From Oribacterium sp. (GTDB lineage Bacteria; Bacillota_A; Clostridia; Lachnospirales; Lachnospiraceae), in assembly GCA_004554245.1 (NCBI GenBank), contig SFND01000038.1:1-6508 (forward strand): DNA of 6,508 bases, in the 5' to 3' direction. The notes below the pieces were generated by a model. That model did not search any database and was not told the origin of the DNA. It saw only the letters and a program-made list of their open reading frames with translations. Below, piece by piece: positions 1 through 5,646 of the stretch; position 1 is the stretch's first letter, and the number at the start of each line of letters is the position of its first letter. The translations under genes and the position numbers were made by a program.

Positions 1-993
1 TAGCCCATCGCCGGGTTATCCTCCTGTCCGAGTCCGAGGTAATCGACATTCTTATCCGCACCGATATCGAGCGTTCGGATGATGACCTTCTTTCCGCCCA
101 TCGTCTGCAGTACCTGGCGGTATGCATTAAACTGCTCATTTTCGTCCGGCAGCGCCGTCTTTCCGAGATACAGGAACTCACTCCGGAACAGGCCGATCCC
201 CTCCGCGTCATTTTCCTGTACATATGCTACATCCGAAACACTGCCGATGTTCGCATAGACATGAACCTTACGGCCGCTCTTCGTCACCGAAGGACGTCCC
301 TTGTAGTTTGCAAGCAGCCGCTTCTGCTCTGCCGCCCTCGCCTGCATCTCGCGTGCAGCAGCGATGGCTGCCTCATCCGGATCCACGCAGAACACGGCAT
401 CCTTGCCATCGACGATACCCATCGTACCGGAGTGGAGACGGTCGAGCTCCACCGGCACACCGATCAGCGCCGGGATATTCATCATACGCGCGAGGATCGC
501 GGTATGGGAGTTCGTCGAGCCATGGACGGTGACGAACGCGAGGATCTTACGCTTATCCATCTGCACCGTTTCACTCGGTGTCAGATCATCTGCGACGATG
601 ATGGACGGTTCCATATGTGCCCAGTCGAGCTCCTCCTCACCACTTAGGTTCCGGATCAGACGATTCGAGATATCCTTCACATCCGCGGAACGCGCCTGCA
701 TGTACTCATCGTCCATATTCGCGAAGATCTCGGCGAAGTTATCGCCGGTGACCGCCACCGCGTACTCCGCATTGAAAGATCTGCGCATTTACCTCACCGA
801 CCTCCTGGAGCGCCTTCTCATAGAGCGCGCCCAGCTGGGTCTGTGCCTGCGCCTTCGCTGCTTCGAGACGCTCGAGCTCTGCCGCGACATCCTCGATATG
901 CTGGCGCTTCACGATGCCATCACGCTTCTTAAAAACATTGATCGGACCGATCGCCGTTCCCTTATAAACGGACTTTCCGATGTACTTTTCCAT
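1..993 (-). pseudogene. ptsI: PTS Enzyme I (phosphoenolpyruvate-protein phosphotransferase), 3'-partial, with internal deletion and frameshift
   Basis: Enzyme I takes phosphate from PEP onto a histidine and passes it to HPr in the cytoplasm. The start at 993 is supported by AGAGGA at 1000-1005 and by lying 35 bases after ptsH. The first 73 residues (MEKYIGKSVYKG... to NAQIF) read as a normal N-terminal domain, and then the frame breaks at 774/775. From base 773 the next frame resumes with NAEYAVAVTGDNFAEIF and stays open to the window edge. That second part carries the active-site motif HGSTNSHTAILAR (His codon 504-506), GIGLFRSEFLY and TLDIGADK. By remembered comparison with other Firmicutes EI, about 25 residues of the helical HPr-binding region are missing at the joint, consistent with a loss of about 74 bases. 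Without that region and in two frames it cannot make normal EI. Since EI is a single general enzyme, an assembly error is a real alternative. The PEP-binding C-terminal domain lies mostly outside the window. Confidence 0.9.
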
Positions 994-1028
994 TTTCTGT
1001 CCTCTCAGATTCTATATCGATCGATGAA

Positions 1029-1286
1029 TTACAGATTATTCTGGAAAAACTTTTCCATCGCTTCGAACGCAGCATCCTCATCCGGACCCTCGACCTGCAC
1101 GTCCACCTCATCGCCCTGCTTGACGCCCATGCTCATGATGGCGATCAGCTTTCCGGCAGCTGCGGTCTTTCCCTTGCAGGAAAGCGTCACCGCACTCTCG
1201 AACTTTTTCACTTCCTTCACCAGTAATCCGGCTGGTCTCGCATGCAGTCCGATCTCATCCTTAATCACATAAGAAAATTCCTTCAT
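1029..1286 (-). CDS. ptsH: HPr, phosphocarrier protein of the PTS
   Basis: This small cytoplasmic protein accepts phosphate from Enzyme I on His15 and hands it to sugar-specific EIIA domains. The 85-residue length is usual for the family. The active-site motif GLHARPAG places His15 and Arg17 at the standard positions. The second conserved region (residues 39-55, GKTAAAGKLIAIMSMGV) aligns without gaps to the B. subtilis regulatory-serine segment, but residue 46 is Lys instead of Ser, so HPr kinase could not modify the usual site. The start at 1286 has AGAAAGGA at 1297-1304, ten bases upstream. ptsI follows after 35 bases, so the two form an operon. A promoter, a cre-like site and a leader terminator lie upstream. 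Confidence 0.96.
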   Translation of the reverse strand: MKEFSYVIKDEIGLHARPAGLLVKEVKKFESAVTLSCKGKTAAAGKLIAIMSMGVKQGDEVDVQVEGPDEDAAFEAMEKFFQNNL

Positions 1287-1312
1287 TTGTATCGCATCCT
1301 TTCTTACTGCTC

Positions 1313-1339
1313 AAAAAAAGCCTCGATCAAGCAGGCTTT
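1313..1339 (-). terminator. Rho-independent terminator inside the ptsH leader (candidate attenuator)
   Basis: On the minus strand AAAGCCT (1339-1333), a 9-base loop and AGGCTTT (1323-1317) form a 7-bp stem running into seven T residues in total. It lies between the predicted ptsH promoter and the ptsH RBS, only 27 bases before the ATG, so ptsH-ptsI transcription must read through it. On the plus strand the stem has no following T tract. In B. subtilis the pts operon is controlled by an antiterminator protein (GlcT) at an RNA site overlapping such a terminator. I could not find a recognisable BglG-type RAT site here, so the mechanism is open. Confidence 0.65.
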
Positions 1340-1401
1340 AACATCACGAATTTTGTGTATTTTTAAATTATTATGAATTGTGAAATTCTTAACTTTATAG
1401 T

Positions 1402-1430
1402 ATTTTAACAATTTCTTTAGAATTTGTCCA
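1402..1430 (-). promoter_or_regulatory. Predicted sigma-A promoter of ptsH-ptsI
   Basis: On the minus strand a -35 box TGGACA (1430-1425) and a -10 box TAAAAT (1407-1402) are separated by exactly 17 bases, with one mismatch each to the vegetative consensus. Transcription would start near 1395 and give a leader of about 110 bases containing the terminator at 1313-1339. The region is strongly AT-rich. The assignment rests on motif match and spacing only. Confidence 0.6.
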
Positions 1431-1463
1431 TCATTTTGCCGATGTTTATGACAGATTTGTCAC

Positions 1464-1477
1464 ATAAAGCGCTTACA
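1464..1477. promoter_or_regulatory. cre-like operator (catabolite-responsive element) upstream of the ptsH promoter
   Basis: The minus strand reads TGTAAGCGCTTTAT, matching the CcpA cre consensus TGWAARCGYTWNCW at all but one position, around a central AAGCGCTT palindrome. It lies about 35 bases upstream of the -35 box, a position compatible with activation rather than simple promoter blockage. CcpA normally needs HPr phosphorylated on Ser46, which this HPr lacks, so the partner is unclear. Confidence 0.5.
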
Positions 1478-1590
1478 CTTACGTAATTTCGTCACTTTTC
1501 CAAAGCACCTTTTCTCATTCCACCCGGTTTTCATCGGCATAACTCTTAAGAATGTCATTTCCAGATGAATATTTAATTCTTGCCCCCTCG

Positions 1591-1621
1591 AAATTTAATG
1601 GGGTCTGACCCCATTAAATTT
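1591..1621. repeat. Perfect 15+1+15 inverted repeat around GGGGTCTGACCCC
   Basis: AAATTTAATGGGGTC (1591-1605), one central T, and the exact reverse complement GACCCCATTAAATTT (1607-1621). The perfect 31-base palindrome lies between two minus-strand genes, with no plus-strand gene that it could terminate. A second, inverted copy of its core lies at 1651-1663. Together they resemble a paired REP/BIME-like extragenic element. That identity is inferred from form, since copy number elsewhere cannot be seen. Confidence 0.85.
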
Positions 1622-1650
1622 TTCTAAACAGATTCTAAACTGAAGTTTAT

Positions 1651-1663
1651 GGGGTCAGACCCC
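1651..1663. repeat. Second GGGGTCAGACCCC palindrome, inverted copy of the one at 1600-1612
   Basis: GGGGTC, a central A and GACCCC form a 6+1+6 palindrome. The core is the exact reverse complement of the core at 1600-1612 (central T), so the two are in opposite orientation about 38 bases apart. The AT-rich flanks are only partly shared: TTTAT precedes it here, against ATTAAA following the first copy. Confidence 0.8.
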
Positions 1664-1684
1664 CTTACGAAATTCTTAAGACAG

Positions 1685-1718
1685 AAAAAGAGCCGCCCGG
1701 GAATGACCGGACGACTCT
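1685..1718 (-). terminator. Rho-independent terminator of the MATE gene
   Basis: On the minus strand AGAGTCGTCCGG (1718-1707), a 6-base loop and CCGGGCGGCTCT (1700-1689) pair over 12 bp with two G-U wobbles and run directly into five T residues. It begins 13 bases after the MATE stop codon. Confidence 0.9.
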
Positions 1719-1731
1719 CGTCAATTCTCTA

Positions 1732-3081
1732 TTAATGCTGATAGACCCGCATCGCTTTTTTATAGATTCGGACGAAATAGATGATTTCTGCGATGGCCGT
1801 CAGTCCCCATGAGAATGGATACAGGAGGTACAGGGACGGGATCGTATGGAAGTAGGCAAAGATCGTATATACCCAGATCACACGGAACACACAGGAGCCG
1901 AGCACGACGAGGATGGTCGGCACGACCGTCTCACCGAGGCCGCGGCAGGCGGCGATGGTGCAATCCATAAAGGCCGAAATGCAGTAGGCGAGTCCCATGA
2001 CACCGATTCGGTACATACCGGCATCGATGACGGCCGGCTCTGTCGTAAACAGTGCGAGGAACTCGCGTCCGAACAGCAGCAGGCTGCCACCGAGCACGAG
2101 GCCGATGGCGAAGGAATACGCCAGGCTGATGTAGAAGCTCTTTTTCACGCGATCGACCTTGCCTGCACCGTAGTTCTGGCTCATAAAGCTTGCGCAGGCC
2201 ATATAGAAGGCGGCCATGGCATCATAGATCAGGTTGTCTGCATTGGCCGCTGCAGAGTTCCCCTTTACCATCAGCGAATCGAAGGAGTTGACGCCTGCCT
2301 GGATGAACAGATTTGCGAAGGCGAACACGGCGTTCTGAAGCCCCGCCGGCACACCGAGCATCAGCACACGCTGCCCGATCGTCCGATCGAACTTCACCTC
2401 CCGCAGGTGGAGCGCATAGCTGTCCTGCACCTTCGTCAGGGCATGAAGGATCAGTCCCGCGGAAACACACTGTGAAATCGCACTCGCAAGTGCGACACCG
2501 ACCACGCTCAGATGACACACGATGACGAAGAACAGATTCAGAATCACATTCAGCACGCCCGCGATCGCGAGGAAGATCAGCGGCTTCTTCGTATCACCGA
2601 TCGCACTGAAGACCGCATTACCGTAATTGTACAGTGCAAGCGCCGGCATACCCAGGAAGTAGACCCGGAGGTACATGACCGCACCCGGCAGCAGATCCGG
2701 CTTCGTGTTGATGGTTTTGAGCAATGCAGGCGACCCGAAGAGTCCGACGAGCAGGAGGATCACACCGGCGATCAGGCTGATGATCAGTGACGACCCGACC
2801 GTCTTTTTCACGTCTTTCGCACGACCGGCACCGTAATAGCGCGCAACCAGCACATTGATGCCACCACCGAGACCGATCAGAAATCCTGTAAACAGTGTAA
2901 CGAAGATGCTCGTCGAGCCTACCGATCCGAGTGCAGTCGAGCCCGCGAAGCGTCCGACGATCGCAACATCCGATATATTAAACAGCACCTGAAGCAGGTT
3001 CGACATCACGAGTGGCAGACTCACGAAGAGAATCTGCTTCGCCAGTGGCCCCTCCGTCATATTGATTGCCTTTTTCATCAT
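1732..3081 (-). CDS. MATE-family multidrug/organic cation efflux transporter
   Basis: This is an integral membrane exporter of the multidrug and toxic compound extrusion family, usually a Na+ or H+ antiporter for cationic drugs or metabolites. At 449 residues it is full length. Hydrophobic stretches give about 12 membrane segments in two related halves. Each half carries the loop motif expected by pseudosymmetry: RYYGAGRAKDVKKT at 81-94 and SQNYGAGKVDRVKKS at 301-315. The N-terminal LFNISDVAIVGRF (residues 33-45) and the IGDTKKP/GLGETVVP turns are also typical. It begins with two Met codons: AGAGGA lies 5 bases before the first (3081) and 8 before the second (3078), so the second may be used. 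It has its own promoter and terminator and is therefore probably monocistronic. The substrate cannot be told from sequence. No truncation or frameshift is visible, unlike its neighbours. Confidence 0.94.
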   Translation of the reverse strand: MMKKAINMTEGPLAKQILFVSLPLVMSNLLQVLFNISDVAIVGRFAGSTALGSVGSTSIFVTLFTGFLIGLGGGINVLVARYYGAGRAKDVKKTVGSSLIISLIAGVILLLVGLFGSPALLKTINTKPDLLPGAVMYLRVYFLGMPALALYNYGNAVFSAIGDTKKPLIFLAIAGVLNVILNLFFVIVCHLSVVGVALASAISQCVSAGLILHALTKVQDSYALHLREVKFDRTIGQRVLMLGVPAGLQNAVFAFANLFIQAGVNSFDSLMVKGNSAAANADNLIYDAMAAFYMACASFMSQNYGAGKVDRVKKSFYISLAYSFAIGLVLGGSLLLFGREFLALFTTEPAVIDAGMYRIGVMGLAYCISAFMDCTIAACRGLGETVVPTILVVLGSCVFRVIWVYTIFAYFHTIPSLYLLYPFSWGLTAIAEIIYFVRIYKKAMRVYQH

Positions 3082-3125
3082 GAATTCCTCTCAGCTATAA
3101 CCCGAAATGAACGCAAACATTCCTG

Positions 3126-3154
3126 TTTATATCAGTTTTTCAAATCTTTGTGAA
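3126..3154 (-). promoter_or_regulatory. Predicted sigma-A promoter of the MATE gene
   Basis: On the minus strand TTCACA (3154-3149) and TATAAA (3131-3126) are spaced by 17 bases, one mismatch each to consensus, about 45 bases upstream of the MATE start. The surrounding 3094-3210 stretch is AT-rich and has no gene. Confidence 0.6.
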
Positions 3155-3216
3155 GAGGATTTCCGTTTATTTTTCGGTACATAAAAAGCACCGCTTCATA
3201 TGCCTGCTTCCATCAG

Positions 3217-3249
3217 AAAAGCCATGCCGTAGCATCACTACGGCATGGC
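3217..3249 (-). terminator. Rho-independent terminator after the PfkB kinase fragment
   Basis: A perfect 12-bp stem, GCCATGCCGTAG (3221-3232) against CTACGGCATGGC (3238-3249), closes a 5-base loop. On the minus strand it is followed by TTTTCTG, so it ends transcription from the kinase fragment, whose stop codon is about 20 bases upstream. Confidence 0.88.
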
Positions 3250-3270
3250 CAGATGTTTTATGGTATGTGA

Positions 3271-3654
3271 TTAAAGCGCTGCATTATCCAGAAGCTGCTT
3301 GATTTCCTCTGGCTTCGGCATCACACGAAGTGCGCCCTTTCGTGTCGTGATGATGGATGCTGCCGCATTTGCGTAACGAAGCATCACCCAGAGATCCGTT
3401 TCTGTTAACTCCTGTAATCCATGCAACAGGATATAGTGCAGTACACAGGCACAGAAGGTGTCACCGGCACCGGTGGTTTCGATCGTCGTCGGCTGAAGGA
3501 AAGGCTTCACCTCTACGATTTTATCCTGATAGTACGCACGGCTTCCATCTCTTCCCATCGAAACCAGAATCAGTGGAATCGAAAAACGCGCTCGAATCCA
3601 GCGAACACCTGCATCGAAGTCCTGCTCTCCACTCAGCCACTGGATTTCATCCAT
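3271..3654 (-). pseudogene. PfkB/ribokinase-family sugar kinase (fructokinase-like), C-terminal fragment
   Basis: Kinases of this family phosphorylate sugars such as fructose with ATP. The 127-residue piece carries the second PfkB signature TTGAGDTFCA (residues 60-69), with catalytic base Asp65 and the GAGD anion hole, then a normal C-terminal helix region ending at the stop. The family is usually just over 300 residues, so more than half is missing, including the sugar-binding N-terminus. The apparent ATG at 3654 has no Shine-Dalgarno sequence and lies where GH32 coding sequence is joined in another frame. The real start is gone. Fructokinase beside a GH32 enzyme is the expected partner for the fructose released from sucrose or fructan. 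It should be inactive as it stands. Confidence 0.88.
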
Positions 3655-4290
3655 GCAATCATGATACGACGACCATCCGGAAGCTCTGTCGTCTGTGGGG
3701 CATAGAAATCCATACCGTAATCCAGTGGACGTGCCTCCTCTTTTACGAACGTATGTGTTTCTGTATCATAATCACCGAGGAAGCATACAGAATTATGATC
3801 GTTATGGAATTCATACTTCTGCGCCTTCATATCCTGCGGAGAACAGATCAGCACGCGTTTATCACCGAGTGCGAAGAAATCCGGACATTCCCACATCGTA
3901 CCGACATTTCCTGTTTCGTTCGATGCCAGAATCGTTTCAAACTTCCAGTCCGTCAGATTCTCGCTGGAGAAGAGGACGACCTGACCGATCTGATGCTGGT
4001 TTTTATTTCCCACGATCAGATAGTAGCGATCTCCTTCTTTCCAGATCTTCGGATCACGGAAATCGATCCGGCTGCAGTCCTCTGGAAGCATCTCTCCCTT
4101 TACGACCGGGTTTCCTTCATACTTCACATAGTCCACGCCATCACCGAAGGCGATGCACTGGTTCTGACGCTCCTGCTCACTTCCATCCGAAAGATGAATT
4201 CTCGTTACACCGGTATACACCAGCACATGCTTTCCATCTGCCTCGATGGCACTACCGGAGAAGCATCCGAGGCGATCATACGCCTCATCC
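3633..4290 (-). pseudogene. GH32 beta-fructosidase / sucrose-6-phosphate hydrolase, internal fragment
   Basis: GH32 enzymes cleave fructose from sucrose, sucrose-6-phosphate or fructans. From about 4290 the frame reads EAYDRLGCFSGSAI, then IDFRDPKIW (the RDP transition-state motif), MWECPDFF (Glu is the acid/base) and DYGMDFYAPQT...RRIMIAWM. These are the central blades of the GH32 propeller in correct order. The N-terminal WMNDPNG block with the nucleophile Asp is absent: upstream sequence changes at APDE into a solute-binding protein. Homology stops at IAWM (codon ending 3648), and the frame ends after four foreign residues at 3633. The C-terminal beta-sandwich is missing. About half of a usual 450-500 residue enzyme remains, and it lacks the nucleophile, so it should be dead. 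Confidence 0.9.
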
Positions 4291-4530
4291 GGGGCGGTAC
4301 ACATCGTCCGGTACTCCGGATAAGCCTCGAAAACCGCCTTAAGATTCGGCATGTACTTGTCGATCAGATTTTCCAGCGGGATGATGATGCCCTGCTTCGC
4401 ATAACGAAGCAGATCATAATCGCTCATCTGCGCGTTAAACAGTCCATCCGGGAGATTTCCGAACTGTGCGAGTGCCAGGTTCTTCTTATCCGAGAACTGG
4501 TCCTGTACGAAACAGGTCCACTTGCCATGC
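4287..4530 (-). pseudogene. Extracellular solute-binding protein of a sugar ABC transporter, internal fragment
   Basis: The frame from roughly 4526 to 4287 reads WTCFVQDQFSDKKNLALA, GNLPDGLFNAQMSDYDLL, GIIIPLENLIDKYMPNL and YPEYRTMCTAPD. This is the pattern of lobe I of family-1 sugar-binding lipoproteins (residue-tyrosine-rich ligand pocket; LPDAF, IPLxxLI, ITAPDG blocks). Such proteins bind sugars outside the membrane and feed ABC permeases. No signal peptide, lipobox or C-terminal lobe is present, and no permease genes remain. The piece is fused in frame to GH32 at the shared residues APD(E). In intact operons the order is binding protein, two permeases, GH32, kinase, so the fusion looks like loss of the stretch between. 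The upstream limit near 4530 is approximate. Confidence 0.75.
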
Positions 4531-4722
4531 AGAACGTTCTTCTTCATGTCGAACTGAAGATCCGCATTGAGCGTCCTCTTCTGCTCGTCATAGGACACCA
4601 GCGCGAGCTTCTCGATGCCATCAAACCAGGTCTTCTCGTCCTCCGTGTTGTAATTAAACATAATAGACACCGTACCGCTCTCATCTTCCTTCATGATGGC
4701 GTCCGGTGCGTAGCTTGCATGC
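4531..4722 (-). pseudogene. Unassigned coding fragment between surface-protein and binding-protein pieces
   Basis: The frame in line with the binding-protein piece is open here and reads SYAPDAIMKEDESG, VSIMFNYNTEDEKTWFDGIEKL and ALVSYDEQKRTLNADLQF. Composition looks like genuine protein (acidic, alternating beta-type pattern), but I do not recognise a family. It could be the continuation of the surface protein after a frame change near 4720, or a separate piece. No start codon with an RBS is visible within it. The short basic run just upstream in this frame (KRRRKRKIRTR) reads like an out-of-frame shadow. Confidence 0.45.
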
Positions 4723-5187
4723 GCCGTCCTCGGTCTTATCATTCGCGTCCGTATTTTCCGTTTCCGTCGTCGCTTCACTCAGAGCGATCGTCTCGTACTT
4801 ATCGGCATCTTCTGTACTGCGGATGCGGATCGTCCCCGGCGTGCGCTGCAGTGCGAGTTTGCCAATGCTTCCATCATCCGTCACTTTCGTCAGTGCACTG
4901 GTCACGTCTACGCCGTCGACCGTGACGACCGTATTTTCTGTGGTATAGCCCTCCTCATAGACGATCGGAAGCCACCAGCCGAGAGAATTCATCTCCGTCA
5001 GCTTCGTTTTCGTCTCATCAACGAGATTCGCAGTTGACTCCGGTGACGCTGTATTCTCTCCTGAATCCGGTTTCCCAGAATTCTCCGTATCGCTTCCCGT
5101 CTGATTTCCGCTGTTCTCCGAACCAGTACCGGAGCCACTGGCGGATTGATTCGTGCGCGGTTCCCCGCTTCGGTACTTCTGGTGCAT
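4681..5187 (-). pseudogene. Fragment of a secreted or surface protein with Ser/Gly/Asn/Thr-rich linker
   Basis: Residues about 13-55 of this frame are low complexity (SASGSGTGSENSGNQTGSD and more), typical of an extracellular linker. They are followed by a beta-rich domain: NSLGWWLPIVYEEGYTTEN, VVTVDGVDVTSALTKVTDDG and PGTIRIRSTEDADKYETIAL. After ALSEATTETENTDANDKTEDG the frame turns into a shadow of the neighbouring frame (near 4720) and stops at 4681. The first Met (5187) has no RBS, and no signal peptide or membrane anchor is present, so both ends are lost. I do not recognise the beta domain. By context it may be the extracellular part of a large adhesin-like or sensor protein. Confidence 0.55.
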
Positions 5188-5242
5188 TTCTCATAGTTCT
5201 CGCTGCGTTCTTATACCCCATGTACCTTGATTTTCTTGCCAT
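5160..5242 (-). pseudogene. N-terminal stub of an unknown protein (MARKSRYMGYKN...)
   Basis: ATG at 5242 is preceded by AAGGAG (5254-5249) at 6 bases, an excellent start site, so a real gene began here. The first residues, MARKSRYMGYKNAARTM, are basic. Within about 25 codons the other frame takes over as the coding one (Ser/Gly linker), and the original frame only continues as a shadow to 5018. The basic opening resembles the N-termini of some clostridial large serine recombinases, but so short a match is weak. The joint probably lies between 5150 and 5190. A strong terminator hairpin abuts the RBS on its upstream side. Confidence 0.45.
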
Positions 5243-5254
5243 CAGATTCTCCTT

Positions 5255-5298
5255 AAAAAATGCAGATGCCAGAGAATGAATTTTTCTCTGACATCTGC
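5255..5298 (-). terminator. Strong terminator hairpin directly upstream of the 5242 start
   Basis: On the minus strand GCAGATGTCAGAGAA (5298-5284), a 7-base loop and TTCTCTGGCATCTGC (5276-5262) pair over 15 bp with one G-U wobble, then A and six T residues. The RBS AAGGAG follows at once. The wobble forms only on the minus strand (the plus strand has a C-A mismatch), which supports minus-strand use. It may terminate a lost upstream gene or act as a leader attenuator. Confidence 0.75.
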
Positions 5299-5321
5299 CC
5301 CATTGGCTTTTAGTTTTTTTA

Positions 5322-5350
5322 TTGTGATTCTGATAAAATAATGATAATAT
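5322..5350 (+). promoter_or_regulatory. Predicted promoter of the toxin-antitoxin operon
   Basis: TTGTGA (5322-5327) and TAATAT (5345-5350) are spaced by 17 bases, with a TGA just before the -10 box. The start codon is 24 bases downstream. GATAA occurs twice within the promoter (around 5332 and 5343), a possible antitoxin operator, though no clean palindrome is visible. Autorepression is expected for the family. Confidence 0.6.
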
Positions 5351-5373
5351 AGTGTTATAAAGGAGGTGCCACT

Positions 5374-5646
5374 ATGATCAACATTCGTCCTGTCTCAGAT
5401 CTCAGAAATAAGTTTCCAGAGATTGAGGAAACAGTTACTAATTCCAACGCGCCTGTGTTTCTTACAAAGAATGGTTATGGAACGATGGTGCTCATGAGCA
5501 TTGAACAATACTCCGAACTCACAGATAACATCGAGCAGAAACTGGATGAGGCTGATGCCGCTGCCGAACAAACTACCGTTCGGTATTCTGCTTCAGATGT
5601 TTTCGGCAGAGCAAGGAGAAGAATCAATGAGCACGCAAAAGTATAA
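5374..5646 (+). CDS. Phd/YefM-family antitoxin
   Basis: Antitoxins of this family fold into an N-terminal DNA-binding dimer that represses the operon, plus a flexible C-terminal tail that wraps and neutralises the toxin. The 90-residue product has the typical opening INIRPVSDLRNKFPEIEE, then APVFLTKNGYGTMVLMSIEQYSEL (residues 26-49), and a charged Glu/Ala-rich tail suited to toxin binding. The start is set by AAAGGAGG (5359-5366), 7 bases before ATG. It overlaps the toxin gene by 20 bases, which implies translational coupling. The region reads as more AT-rich than the genes to its left, suggesting separate acquisition. Confidence 0.93.
   Translation: MINIRPVSDLRNKFPEIEETVTNSNAPVFLTKNGYGTMVLMSIEQYSELTDNIEQKLDEADAAAEQTTVRYSASDVFGRARRRINEHAKV
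5613..5618 (+). promoter_or_regulatory. Ribosome binding site that fixes the toxin start
   Basis: AAGGAG inside the 3' end of the antitoxin gene, 8 bases before ATG 5627, excludes the upstream in-frame ATG at 5501 as the natural start. Confidence 0.8.

Noticed and set aside
364..1272. A 302-codon open frame on the plus strand
   Set aside because: It is antisense to ptsI and ptsH, which have clear family motifs; Ser/Ile-rich shadow without a family or RBS.
1591..1663. CRISPR or bidirectional terminator
   Set aside because: Only two palindromes, no spacers of regular length, and no converging genes that would need termination.
1846..2475. A 209-codon plus-strand open frame, His/Glu/Asp-rich
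   Set aside because: It is the antisense of the MATE gene; the composition follows from reading hydrophobic codons backwards.
3633..4778. A genuine new multidomain enzyme (binding protein fused to GH32)
   Set aside because: The frame lacks a start site with RBS, the GH32 nucleophile block and C-terminal domain, and the binding protein's second lobe; a deletion chimera explains it better.
3357..4925. A 522-codon open frame on the plus strand
   Set aside because: It lies antisense to the kinase, GH32 and binding-protein pieces, has no recognisable domain or RBS, and its composition is a mirror of the minus-strand codons.
5018..5160. Coding continuation of the 5242 stub to residue 74
   Set aside because: Below about 5160 the Ser/Gly-linker frame is clearly the coding one; the stub's frame there is a shadow.
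5501..5626. N-terminal extension of the toxin to give 147 residues
   Set aside because: The added part only overlaps the antitoxin frame, has no RBS and no family similarity; AAGGAG before 5627 sets the start.
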